Shown here one piece after another: positions 22,263 to 32,999 of a stretch of DNA of 64,000 bases. The stretch is from Pseudisothecium myosuroides. Its lineage: Eukaryota; Streptophyta; Bryopsida; Hypnales; Lembophyllaceae. The stretch's first letter is position 1; each line of letters opens with the position of its first letter. The notes under the pieces are model-generated. The model did no database searches. It worked only from the letters and a program-made list of their open reading frames with translations, and had not been told where the DNA came from. Location of the stretch: contig OX637297.1 of the NCBI GenBank assembly GCA_951799445.1, forward strand, positions 13,516,001-13,580,000, written 5' to 3'. A program made the position numbers and the translations under genes.

Positions 22263-23027
22263 GCGTGATCTCCTACGAAGCATGCCTTGCGTGCCCTGGA
22301 TGTCGAGTGGCCCGCCCTCATCTTCGGACTTGTCATCATCGTCCGACTCGTACCGCATGTCCTCTTCCTTGACGTCGCTCACAATGACTACTTTGGCATG
22401 CAATACCCTGTGCTTCCTCTTAAGCCATTCCGGCGTGTCGAGATCATCAAGGAAGTTGTATTCCTCCATGACGTTTGGATCGGGCAGATCCATCTCGTTT
22501 GACGGGCCAGCTTCAAAATCATTTGTGCCTCGCTTAGTTGTAGCTCGCTGCTGCTCCTCAAACTCGTGGTCCGTTTCGACATCCTTGTCAGGTTGCCGGG
22601 TTGCCTAGACTGCAGGCGGGGTTGGTTGGACCGCAGGCATGGAGTGTTGGGCCATAGGTCGGGTTGACTGGACTGTGGACAAGGTAGGAAACGCAATCCA
22701 TGCGTAGACCTAGAATGTGTTCGACCCGTACTAGTCGATACCTTGCACTCTAGGATCCGTTGTTACATGCGGGTCAACGGACTCCGTCTCCCGCTGTGGT
22801 GGTTTGGAGATGTGGTCAAGTGAATTGAGAGCCATTGGCGGCAATGACAGCAAGCTAGAGTCGACAACCAGAGGACCTCGACGTGGTGGTGGGATGTATG
22901 ACAAAGTGTATGGCGAATTAGAGAACATGAAGTCTCTCTTGTCCATCCTCACCGCCAGATCTGCGATCGAAGGGTACCCCTTCATGTCATCCCTGTTGAC
23001 AAAGCCGTAGAAGTACGCCCCGAACAT
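22263..23027 (-). pseudogene. ParB-like gene C, exon 4: end of methyltransferase-like domain and acidic tail
   Basis: The exon starts right after the acceptor GACTGCTGCAG (AG at 23029-23028) and joins AAK to MFGAYFYGFVN in phase 0. This is the segment after the SAM loop in class-beta methyltransferases (GRxFxGIE...Y...A..R). Then comes a Pro/Ser linker and an acidic stretch (YESDDDDKSEDEGG). Three in-frame TAG codons lie near 22738, 22710 and 22606, with no shift until about 22280. Confidence 0.6.
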
Positions 23028-23293
23028 CTGCAGCAGTCACTCAGGAGTTAGTTTGGTGTTGTGACTTGGGGCTAACAAACAGCTACTAGCTTCCAGACTC
23101 GCAAATATCGTCGAGTCGAGTATAGGATGGACCACTAGTGTTAACAACAAAGTCAAGCAAATAAATAGAAGACAATGTATATCCTCGACAATGTATGTCG
23201 AGTATAGCAACTGCTGGCGACAGAAACGGAAGTGTTGAGACCATAATTATCATCGACTCGAGGATACATGACATAGTGGTGACAGTTACAAAC
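23028..23293 (-). promoter_or_regulatory. Intron of ParB-like gene C with C palindromes
   Basis: Donor AAG|GTTTGT at 23293, acceptor ending at 23028, 266 bp, phase 0. It contains C-motif copies and halves: TCGTCGAGTCGAGTATA near 23108, TATCCTCGACAA near 23180, TGTCGAGTATAG near 23206 and CATCGACTCGAGGATA near 23251. Confidence 0.7.
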
Positions 23294-24614
23294 CTTTGCA
23301 GCCAACATGAATTTTGCTCCTGTGTAGAGACCAAGGACAGTCTCCTCGGGTGTGGCGAAAGCCTGCAAAATGTTGAGGTAAAACTCCATTCGTAGTTTGC
23401 TCGGAAAAATTCTCCATTTAGACTCCGTGTTCCTTGCGGGGTCTTTGTAGTACACGTTTGTTTTATCCGGGGCATGGTATTCCGTCTTCACACAGTCACA
23501 AACCTTTAACACAAACTCGCTCTCTTTTTTAAAAAGGAAAAGGAGCAGCAGGGATGGGGCTTTCCCTCGGTTTGTGACGTTGTTGAGCATTTCAGCGTTG
23601 CATGGGTAGTACGTCAACTGAACGCAGTCATACTCCTTCAAATTCAATGCTGCAAATGAGGTGGCAGCGCTGAAGTTGTCCTTATCCTCCAAGATGAAGA
23701 GCCAGACTTGAGGTTTTGTCATATTTGGCTCTAACTTCTCCAGAAGGAAGTTAAAGAGAGGATTGAGGTCGGTTTCTCTGTCTGTAGCTTTTGGCCTCAC
23801 GATTTCTGACGTCCAGCACAACGAGGGGAACTTCTCGAGCATGGTACCAGTATCGCGTGCTTGTGACCAGCACCTTTGAGATAATGTTGATCCCACGCAC
23901 CTGCACGCCGCCCTTCTGCTCTAGAGTTTGGTACTTCAACTTCATGAACCTTTGAAACATGTAAAGGACTTTGGAAAATTCCTTTTTCTGGTCCTTCGCA
24001 CGTTTTGTCCATGAATTGTTCTGCAGTCACTTCCTGAAGTAGTTGGGCTTTGGATACGACAGCAGGAAATCCCAGCTTCCAGACGTGAACTAATGCCTTC
24101 ATTTCTAGATCCTCTAGTTTCCGTCAATTACGTCCTCTCTGTTGTCAGTAAACTTTGGGGAAGGCTTGATGTCCATCAAATCTTGACGAGTGACTTTTTT
24201 GCGCTTTCTCTGCTCAGCCCAAGACTGGTTTGGCATGTTGTCTACCGCCAGAATTTGTGCTTTGCCGACAGACACCTTGGGGTATACGACCTTTTGATCT
24301 GGAGTAATACCGAGGAGATGTTCTGCTTGCACACCAAAATCCAAGTCCGTGGAGTGCCCCCCGTACCTGAAGAACTCTTTCTTCAAGGCAACCCTTTTGT
24401 AATGCTTTCCCTCCTTGTAGGGTTTCAAGGTGACGGGATCAATGATGTCGCCTTTGGCTTGCTTCGTCAAGAAGACCTTCTAGTTCTCGAAGAGTTCGTC
24501 CGGGAGCGTGATGATTTGGATTTTGTTTTTGAGGTCCGAGGGACCCTTGACAGTCGAGCCTTCTTTATCTGGATTTATGCTTTGATATTTGTCAACGACT
24601 GCATCCGTGAAATT
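23294..24614 (-). pseudogene. ParB-like gene C, exon 3: linker and degenerate methyltransferase-like domain
   Basis: The exon opens NFTDAVVDKYQSINP, phase 0, equivalent to AFHPSVATIF of gene A. It carries REVPLVVLDVRN, at the place of the DPPY strand, then KPQVWLFILEDKDNF, then ILQAFATPEETVLGLYTG followed by AKFMLAAK. The last part copies the SAM-binding loop of N6/N4 methyltransferases (VLDPFxGSGTTLxAA), but Asp, Pro and most of the Gly residues are replaced. DPPY is also missing. In-frame TAG lies at 24481-24483 and frameshifts near 24115, 23985 and 23770. It is therefore a relic. The fold assignment is mine, from motif order. Confidence 0.6.
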
Positions 24615-24810
24615 CTGTTGAACGAAGACAAATCGAAGGTCAGATTGCTAATTTTTGTTTATTAGTTCCTCAATACAGCTTAACGTCGACTCGAGGATAA
24701 GATCAATAATAAGATCAAGATTTTGACAATACTAGACTTAGAATTTACATGACTTTTAGAACAAGCCAGTATTGTCGAATCGACTATAAACAATGGGGTT
24801 AGATTTTTAC
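24615..24810 (-). promoter_or_regulatory. Internal intron of ParB-like gene C with two C palindromes
   Basis: Donor TACAAG|GTAAAAATC at 24810, acceptor GTTCAACAG ending at 24615, 196 bp, phase 0. C-motif copies are TGTCGAATCGACTATA near 24776 and CGTCGACTCGAGGATA near 24684. It sits at the same protein position as intron 9406-9870 of gene A. Confidence 0.75.
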
Positions 24811-25400
24811 CTTGTAGTTGTTAACATTGTAAACGGACTTGTTGCGCCGATTAGCACTCTTTTTTGGATTGTCTATCGGGCACTTGTAGGTGATCCAGAT
24901 GTTTCAGCAGCTGACTATCTGGTTTCCCCAGGTGGGTTGCGCAAATTCAAGATGATTTGTTGTGTTGTAGAACTGGGATATTTTCCGCAACTTGTTGGCA
25001 TCCTGAGTCCACACAATGTATGCATCCCATCTTTGCAGTTCCACTTTTTGATCTTCGCCGCAATCAGAATTCTACAGCTCTTTTGAAGCTCTGACGCTAT
25101 GCTGACCGTTGATATTCATGAATTTGTTACTCTTGATTTGGTCCCAGGATGTCGGCTTGTTCATGAGCAACTCGCCTTTATGATTGACACGCGTAACGCA
25201 AATCTTCTGCCACTGCCTGATGTCGACGAGCATGACGAGGTAGTCCTTGTTTCTATCAATCAAATCCCTCTACAGTGCGTGAATCACGTACTCGTCTCTT
25301 GCAATCATGCACTGCTTGATGTCCACGCTTTGGGTTGCGTTGTCGAAGAGAAAGCAGTTTTGTGTTCTGCCCAGAAGGCTCGCTGAATGATGGCGTGCTT
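24811..25400 (-). pseudogene. ParB-like gene C, ParB/DGQHR-like core
   Basis: The minus frame reads FLFDNATQSVDIKQCM, then YLVMLVDIRQWQKICVTRV, then NKFMNINGQHSVRASKEL. This aligns with THYYIIGGQHTVQAFKDL of gene A. RWDAYIVWTQ and ISQFYNTTN follow, as in INIVLVWMD and LRALNQN of gene A. Stops are TAG near 25273 (Leu-Gln-Arg context), TAG at 25072-25074 and a TGA before NIWITYKCP. All three are explained by single C-to-T changes from CAG or CGA. The exon ends NNYK|GTAAAA. Confidence 0.65.
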
Positions 25401-26237
25401 CTGGTAATCTTTGAGAGGCTCTTTTGATTGACCAGCTTCAACTTAGATGAGTGCTGATCCGAAGCTCCCAGCACTTGCTGTTTTGCCACGAAGATTCTTC
25501 TTCCTCTTTCTTGTGGACTCTGTCCCTCCAGAGTTCGTTTCATTCCGTTTCCTAGACACGGACCTCCTCTGACTGGGTCTAGTACCCTGACTTGCCTCCT
25601 CGGTAGCACCAGATGGTGGTTGCTGTATTGCACTATTGAGGGCCCAGCGTTCTCGGATGACGTTCCTCCCTACACCTGGAAGGGGCTCTACATTGGCCCT
25701 TGTGTATCGGTCGAGAGTTTAAAAGATCAGCTGCAGTCTAATTGCGTTCCCTTGTGTTGTAGTGTCCGTCCAAAGGACATACCCAAGCGTCTCGAATTCT
25801 TTATTCAGGGAGTCCATTTGTGATCCCTCAAGGAAGGTCATCAAATTTTCAAGGTCGAATTTGGCGTGGCTTGAGCGCACGTTTATTATGATGGTGTGGC
25901 AGTGCTTTCCTACATCGCCATTTTCGTTTACTTCACGGAGAACGACAGCTACATAGTTTTTATGGTGGTCTCGATGGTGGTGGCTGATGAGCATGACCTT
26001 CTCGTTCATGTTCCACGGTAGGTACTTTGTTTGGCCCGTTGTTTTGTACCTCAAGTATATGTATTTCTTCCACCTGTTCATCCCAAAACTCCATGTCGCT
26101 ATGTGCTCCTTGAATTGCCATAGGCTTCCATAGCTGCCTTCCATTTTTGAGATGAACGGCTTGTCATTCAATGGGTTTACAAAGGATTTGAGGTGGCGCT
26201 TGGTACTTGTGTAGCTGTATAAGTCGTCAAATTCCAT
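25401..26237 (-). pseudogene. ParB-like gene C, N-terminal domain and basic linker
   Basis: The ATG at 26237 lies 10 nt after an acceptor (GTTCAG). The first 172 residues are open (MEFDDLYSYTSTKRHLK; KYIYLRYKTTGQTKY; HHKNYVAVVLREVN). After TAA at 25719-25721 the same frame continues into a Ser/Arg/Lys-rich linker (SRKRNE, TESTRKRKKNLRG), the counterpart of the lysine-rich linker of gene A, up to TAA at 25443-25445. The ParB-like core follows in another frame. The N-terminal domain resembles that of gene A only weakly. Confidence 0.55.
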
Positions 26238-26247
26238 CTCTTGAGCC

Positions 26248-27223
26248 CTGAACGCAGTTTACACGCAAACAATATTAGGGTTATTGTCGACTCGATAATA
26301 CTCAGGTTTATTGGAGATGTGGCGGATCTTCTGTAAAGTTATAGAGGTTATTTCATTTTTCTTCCATGTTTGTGTTATTTGTCTAATTTTGTTTTGGTGA
26401 TAATTTTAGTTTTTTTCAGTTGTTGCCTTTTTGGTTTTTACTATTTTTCTCTTGGTTATCTCTGTTTTTGATTTATATTGTCAACTCGACTATAGAGGAG
26501 TTTAGGGTTGTTCGCAGGTTTTCTGTTACTTCTACAGACTTTTGGTTTTATTAAGGTTGGATCCTTATCGTCGGGTTGGTAATAGGTTTTATATTCTCTG
26601 ACTAGTTTTTGTTTGATAGAAATGTTTTTTACCTCTGGGACTTGCTTTGCCGGTTTCTAACTGTTATCATTGGGTCGACTATAGAGTAGTTGAGGGGTGT
26701 TTAAAGGTTTCTTACTACTACTACTTACTCTTTGGGTTGTTGGAGGTTGGGTCCTTATCGTTGGTTTGATAATAGGCTCTATATTTTCTGACTAGTTATG
26801 TGTTTGTTACAAATGTTTTTTACATCTAGAACTTGCTTTTCTGGTTTTTAACTATTATCGTCGGGTCGACTATAGAGCAATTGAGGGGTATGCATTGGTT
26901 TCTTACTACTGCTACTGACTCTTTGGGTTGCTGGAGTTTGGGTCCTTATCGTCGGGTTGATGGTAGGCCTAATATTTTTTTATTGGTTGGATTGGCTAAA
27001 GGTTGGGTAACTATCGTCGGGTCGACTATAACCTCTGTAGTGAAGCTTTTGAGTATTAATCTAAAATGATAATTGCTTTCCGAGTTGGTTTATCTTCGAC
27101 TTGATGATATCAAAAACATGTTATAATGTTTGTTAGAAGGTATTCTCTAGTCGACTATATACCAGCCCTAGCGCAGGCCTGCAGAAATCAGAATTGAAGG
27201 TACTAAAACCTAATCTACCTTAC
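26248..27223 (-). promoter_or_regulatory. Predicted leader intron of ParB-like gene C with a cluster of C palindromes
   Basis: Minus donor CCCC|GTAAGG at 27223 and acceptor GCGTTCAG ending at 26248. C-motif copies start near 26283, 26480, 26567, 26665, 26757, 26856, 26947, 27011, 27090 and 27147, several as ATCGTCGGGTCGACTATA. The consensus is close to TATCGTCGASTCGACGATA. Copies recur about every 90-100 bp from 26567 on, partly with flanking sequence, so some amplification as a loose tandem is likely. Confidence 0.7.
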
Positions 27224-28560
27224 GGGGCTTGTGAAAATATGAACTGGAGGAACTAAATCCTAATCTACCTTTCAATGCTCCTACCATAGAAAGACCATTG
27301 CAAAGACAAGCAAAACTGTGATTTTGGAAGAGACAATGCACATGACACTTATGTGGGAGCTCACAACTGAATGAAGCACTTATCCACAAATTTGTAAGAC
27401 AAATGTTAAAAACTGATGTGGATTCCTGCATTGACATTGGCAATGGTAGAATTTTTTTTTTAAATGAGAGAGTATATACAATTCAAAAAGATAGCACTTG
27501 CTATAAAACAAAGAAATAAAAAAAATAACAACAATCAAGAAATCCTAAACCTTAAACCTTAATGGAAAACAAATACAAACTAGTTCACGAAAGACTTATC
27601 TCTCTTATTACTGAACGCGCTCCTGCCTGCAGGCATCCACCTCCTTCTTGCCAAGCTCGTATGAAGCCAGCACCTTCTCAGTCTGCATCCATGTCACAAA
27701 ACCTGAAATTAACTTCCCTGCTCATGAATTTAGACTGAATTAGACTATCGATTCCATGACTGTACAAAAGAGCAAAGCTTGACAATTCAAAAGAAGACAC
27801 ACTGAACACTACACAAACAAAGATGTAACAAAAGCAACTGTGCACATGAAATGTCACCCTGAACCCCAACCATCCAAATTCCGATTCTAAACCCTAAAAC
27901 CCTACGCACTAATCGCACTAATTGCAGTTTCCTCAGGTGTACCATAAATGAGGTGAAATTGGAAATTGTGTGCAAGCCAAAACCCTAAAAATCTTAAACT
28001 CCTGCAAAACTTTCACGCCTAGAATTCAGGAGATTTTACAAAATGACGTAGCCAGCTATTCAGGGTTCCACAGGCAAATGCTAAACCGTATCGATCAAAT
28101 GCTTGTGACGAACAATACAAAGAGATAAAAAAAACCAGTACACACTCAGCACACCCTAGGGTTTTAATTTAAGTTCAAAAACCTTTGCTGCCTCCACCTA
28201 TTGACACCACCTATTAACACGCAAATCTCGAAAAAGCAATGACCACCGACTTAATTTTGCACTCATATTACAACCTCAAAAATTGCAGTTCCTTAATCTA
28301 CAATAACAACACTATTTTCCATTTTCAAGAGGACAGGCAACGACAATACTCAGAACCCGAAACCCGAAGTACAGAGAACGAGAAAAAAAAATTTGCTTCT
28401 AAAAAGAATAGCAAAGAGATAGTAACATACAAATCATTCTACAAACACCTAGGGTTTGAATTTGCAACCTCAGTGGTCACATGCGCTGGAACTCGTTCCG
28501 AAAAAAAAACGACATGAAAAATAAGCAGAAGAAGCCAAAGAAATTTCACAAAATGAAGTA
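27224..28560. other. Spacer C, ParB-proximal part with telo-box motifs
   Basis: No convincing gene. Motifs such as CTAAACCTTAAACC, TAAACCCTAAAACCCTA and CCTAGGGTTT occur at 27540-28160 and 28450. Such motifs are frequent in plant promoters, which fits a regulatory region upstream of ParB-like gene C. Confidence 0.4.
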
Positions 28561-28569
28561 ACGTACGTG

Positions 28570-28840
28570 CATACGAGAATCCAAATTGCTCCAAACTCGT
28601 TAGAGAATCGTTCTAAAACTTGTTAGAGAATCGTTCTAAAACTTGTTAGAGAATCGTTCCAAAACTTGTTACAGAATTGTTCCAAAACGTAAATCTCGTT
28701 CCAATACGCAAATCTCACTCCAAACTCGTTAGAAAATCGTTCCAAAACTTGTTACAGAATTGTTCCAAAACGTAAATCTCGTTCCAATACGCAAATCTCA
28801 CTCCAAACTCGTTAGAGAATCGTTCCAAAACTGCTGGAGA
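28570..28840. repeat. Minisatellite (AACTTGTTAGAGAATCGTTC type)
   Basis: Short units of about 24 bp around TTGTTAGAGAATCGTTC are repeated. A higher-order unit of 83 bp (AAATCTCACTCCAAACTCGTT) recurs at 28721 and 28804. It lies beside a GC-rich stretch at 28900-29250 with repeated GGAGAAACCCTG motifs, possibly the first exon and promoter of ParB-like gene C. Confidence 0.7.
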
Positions 28841-28859
28841 ATCACTCCGAAGTCCTTCC

Positions 28860-29270
28860 TCAAAAAAACCAGCCAATCAAAAGAACTCGCCGAAAAAAGG
28901 AACCATCCACAGAAGTCGCGGCGAATGACCCAAAATCTCGCAGCCTCACTCTTCAAAATAAGATACACTTGTACAAACCTTGCGCACAATTGCAGAAACC
29001 CTAGCGCCGCCTGGAGAAACCCTGACCAAGAAAACGAGAAGGTTTGGGCACGCACAACTGGAGAAACCTTGCGCACAATTGGAGAAACCCTGACCGAGAA
29101 ACCCTGACGCCGCCTTCAAAGGAGGACGACGACAGCCAACCGAGCCTGCTTCCGAGCATACCAAATTCAGCCTCGTCCCAAACCTGCTTGCCCAAGCTTG
29201 CGTTCCAGCCCCGGACCAAACTTGCCTGCTCAAGTCTGCTTTTTGGAACTCACAATTTTTTGAAGTTTAT
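28860..29270 (-). other. GC-richer stretch upstream of ParB-like gene C
   Basis: It stands out from the AT-rich spacer. The motif GGAGAAACCCTGACC is repeated four times with changes. It is open on the minus strand for about 70 codons, but the composition is low in complexity. It could be a 5' non-coding exon and promoter. Confidence 0.3.
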
Positions 29271-29369
29271 GAGAAAGTGCAAGGATGGCAATCAACTCCA
29301 TCCATACCTTAAGAGAGGCTTTTTGTTTGTTTGTTTTCTTTTCTTTTCTTTTGTTTATTACGCTGAGAT

Positions 29370-30070
29370 CTATTGGACCATGCGTCCCTGGTGGCGTGCT
29401 TGGTACCGTCGGGAAGCCCTTGGCAAGGAAGGATGCACGGGCTTAGTTTGGTGGCGTTTGGACCTATGGTGGAGAAATTGTTAAATTTGGAATTATTTTT
29501 AGTTTTTAAAAATTACAAAATTATGCTAAAGTAAGTATTGTCACATGGTTGGAAGCCCTCGGCCAAGTGGGGTGCACGGGTTTTGTTTTGTGGCAATTAG
29601 ACCGACAGTGGGAAAGTTATGGATTTTTTGAGTTATTTTTTGTTCTAAAAATGACTCTTACTTTTGTTTGGGCTATGGAAACGGCACAAGGCTATACTAG
29701 TCCAAACCTTAAGTTTGGCCGTTTGTTTTGTTTTGTTTTGTTTGTTTGTTTTTTACGTTGAGATTTAATTTTAAGAAGGGTTTTTGGGCTTTCTTTTGTG
29801 GTGTTTGGACCCATGGTACTACGGAAGTTATTGAACTTATGAGTTTTTTTTGGATCTTGCAAATTACTAAAATTATGCTAAATTATGTATCTTTTGAACT
29901 GTGTGTCAATTTCGCACGTTCTTGGTACCATTGAAAAGCCTCCAATGAGAAGGGATGCACGGGCTTAGTTTTGTGGCATTTGGAGCTACAAAGGGAAAGT
30001 TATGGATTTTTGAACTATTTTTGTTCTTGAAAATTAGTTTTATTTTTTATTTGGATGTGGCAACGGAAAA
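29370..30070. repeat. Dispersed spacer repeat (GGTACCGT..GGAAGCCC..GTGCACGGGC), spacer C copies
   Basis: Three diverged units in direct order near 29395, 29550 and 29930. Each has GGAAGCCCTTGGCAAGGA-like sequence, then TGCACGGGCTTAGTTTTGTGGC, then an AT-rich part with TTATGGATTTTTGA. The same family appears inverted in spacer D at 58980-59520, 60300-60420 and 62840-63240. Confidence 0.75.
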
Positions 30071-30249
30071 AGGCTACAGTAGTTTTGGATGATGGAAGCA
30101 TTGTATTCTTCATTTTCCATGTTTTAGACCAAAAAATACTTTTCAATCAAATTCATGCACTTCATCATCCAAATTTGATGACTTCATCCACATATTTATA
30201 TGAAAAATTTGGGCGAGGAAATATTACTGGTTTTTGGTTCAATTTTTTT

Positions 30250-32990
30250 TTCTTTCAAAATAAGGGCAAGAAATTAATCTCCAAGTGGATTGGTTTCCCG
30301 AAATGGAAATTATTTACAACTCGCACATTTTTTTTAATCCTCCACTTGCCATTCAATTTCATGACATTTGGATTGAAGCTCTACTAAGTACAGTTTATGG
30401 TTTTGGGTTCAATTTTTGTGTCTTTCAAAAATAAGGGCAAGAAATTAATCTCCACATGGATTCTGCAAGTGGAGATTATTCACAACTTGCACATTTTTTC
30501 TAATCCTCCACTCGCCATGAAATTTCATGACATTTGGATTCAAGTTCCACTAAATACAACAAATTTGTAGCTTAATTTTTATTTATTATTCTCTTTCAAA
30601 AATAAGGGCAAGAAACTAATCTCCACATGGATTCTGCAAGTGGAGATTATTTACAACTTGCACATTTTTTCTATTCCTCCATTTGCCATTCAATTTCATG
30701 ACATTTGGATTGAAGCTCTACTAAATACAGTTTATGGTTTTGGGTTTAATTTTTTTGTCTTTCAAAAATAAGGGCAAGAAACTAATCTCGACATGGATTC
30801 TCCAAGTGGACATTATTTGCAACTTGCACAATTTTTTACTCCTCCAGTCGCCACCAAATTTCATGACATTTGGATTTAAGTTCTACTAATTACAATTTAT
30901 GGTTTTAGGTTCAATTTTTTTTTTTTTCAAAAATAAGGGCAAGCAATTAATCTCGACATGGATTCTCCAAGTGGAAAGTATTTAGAACTTGCCTATTGGT
31001 ATTAATCCTCCACTTGCCATTCAATTTCATGACATTTGGATTGAAGCTCTACTAAATACAATTTATGATTTTGGGTTCAATTTTTTTTGTCTTTCAAAAA
31101 TATGGGGAAGAAATTAATCTTCACATGGATTCTCCAAGTAGAGATTACGTACAACTTGCATAGTTCTTTACTCCTCCACTCACCATTAAATTTCATGACA
31201 TTTGGATTTAAGTTCTATTAAGTACAATTATGGTTTAGGGTTCAATTTTTTTGCCTTTCAAAATTGAGGGCAAGAAATTTATATTGAAATGGATTCTCCA
31301 AGTGGAGATTATATACAACATGCATATTTTTTTTATTTCTCCACTCGCCATGAAATTTCATGACATTTGGATTCAAGTTCTACTAAGTACAACAAATTCA
31401 TAGCTTAATTTTTATTTATTATTCTCTTTCAAAAACAAGGGCAAGAAATTAATCTCTACATGGATTATCCAAGTGGAGATTATGTACAACTTGCACATGT
31501 TTTTTACTCCTCCACTCGCCATGAAATTTCATGACATTTGGATTGAAGCTCTACTAAATACAGTTTATGGTTTTTGGTTCAATTTCTTTTCTTTCAAAAA
31601 TAAGGGCAAGAAGTTAATCTCGACATGGATTCTCCAAGTAGAAAGTATTTAGAACTTCCACAATTGTTTTACTCCTCCACTCGCCATTAAATTTCAAGAC
31701 ATTTGGATTTAAGTTCTACTAACTACAGTTTATGGTTTTGGGTTCAATTTTTTTTGTCTTTCAAAAATGAGGGCAAGAAATTAATATCTACATGGATTCT
31801 CCAAGTGGAGAATATGTTCAACTTGCACTTTTTTTTACTCCTCCACTCGCCATGAAATGTCATGACATTTGGATTCAAGTTCCACTAAATACAACAAATT
31901 TATCGCATAATTTTTATTTATTATTCTCTTCCAAAAATAAGGGCAAGAAATTAATCTCCACATGGGTTCCCCAAGTGGAGATTATGTACAACTTGGACAT
32001 TTTTTTTACTCCTCCACTCGCCATGAAATTTCATGACATTTGGATTCAAGTTCCACTAAGTACAACAAATTCATGGCTTAATTTTTATTTATTATTCTCT
32101 TTCAAAATTAAGGGCAAGAAATTAATCTTCACATGGATTCTCCACGTGGAGATTATTTACAACTTGCACAGTTTTTTACTCCTCCACTCGCCATTAAATT
32201 TCATGACATTTGGATTTAAGTTCTACAAAGTACAGTAAATGATATTAGGTTCAATTCTTTTTCTCTTTCAAAAATACGGGCAAAAAATTAATCTCAATAT
32301 GGATTCTCCAAGTGGAAAGTATTTAGAACTTGCACATTTGTTTTACTCCTCCACTCGCTATTAAATTTCATGACATTTGGATTTAAGTTCTACTAAGTAC
32401 AGTTTATGGTTTTGGGTTCAATTTTTTTTGTCTTTCAAAAATAAGGGCAAGTAATTAATCTTGGCATAGATTCTCCAAGTGGAAAGTTTTTAGAACTTGC
32501 ACATTTGTTTTACTCCTCCACTCGCCATTAAATTTCAGGACATTTGGATTTAAGTTCTACTAAGTACAGTTTATGGTTTTGGGTTCAATTTTTGTGTCTT
32601 TCAAAAATGAGGGAAAGAAATTAATATCTTCATGGATTCTCCAAGTGGAGATTATGTACAACTTGCACAATTTTTTTACTCCACTCGCCATTCAATTTCA
32701 TGACATCTGGATTTAAGTTCTACTAAGTACAACAAATTTATGGCTTATTTTTTATTTATTTTTGTCTTCCAAAAATAAGGGCAAAAAATTAATCTCCACA
32801 TGGAATCTCCAAGTTGAAATTATTTACAACTTGCACATTTTTGTTAATTGTCCAGTCGCCATTAAATTTCATGACATTTGAATTCAAGATCCACTAAGTA
32901 CAACAAATTTATGGCTAGTTTTTTATTTATTTTTCTCTTTCAAAAGTAAGGGCAAGAAATTAATCAGTACATGGATTCTCCAAGTAAATA
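30250..32990. repeat. Satellite of about 167 bp, 17 copies (spacer C, plus orientation)
   Basis: The marker AAGGGCAAGAAATTAATCT recurs at 30264, 30435, 30606, 30772, 30937, 31104, 31268, 31439, 31604, 31771, 31941, 32112, 32278, 32445, 32611, 32779 and 32950. The period is 164-171 bp. Each unit also carries CATGACATTTGGATT and ACTCCTCCACTCGCC. Neighbouring units alternate between two subtypes in the ACAACAAATT / ACAGTTTATGG segment. Long open frames here arise from the repeat and are not genes. Confidence 0.92.
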
Positions 32991-32999
32991 TCCTCAACA

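Noticed and set aside
24093..25386. Plus-strand open frames of 97-190 codons in this stretch
   Set aside because: They lie opposite the ParB-like and methyltransferase-like blocks of gene C on the minus strand and show no motifs.
31792..32238. 148-codon open frame on the plus strand
   Set aside because: It is a product of the 164-171 bp satellite, with the same peptide repeated; similar frames appear in the inverted array at 35489-36001.
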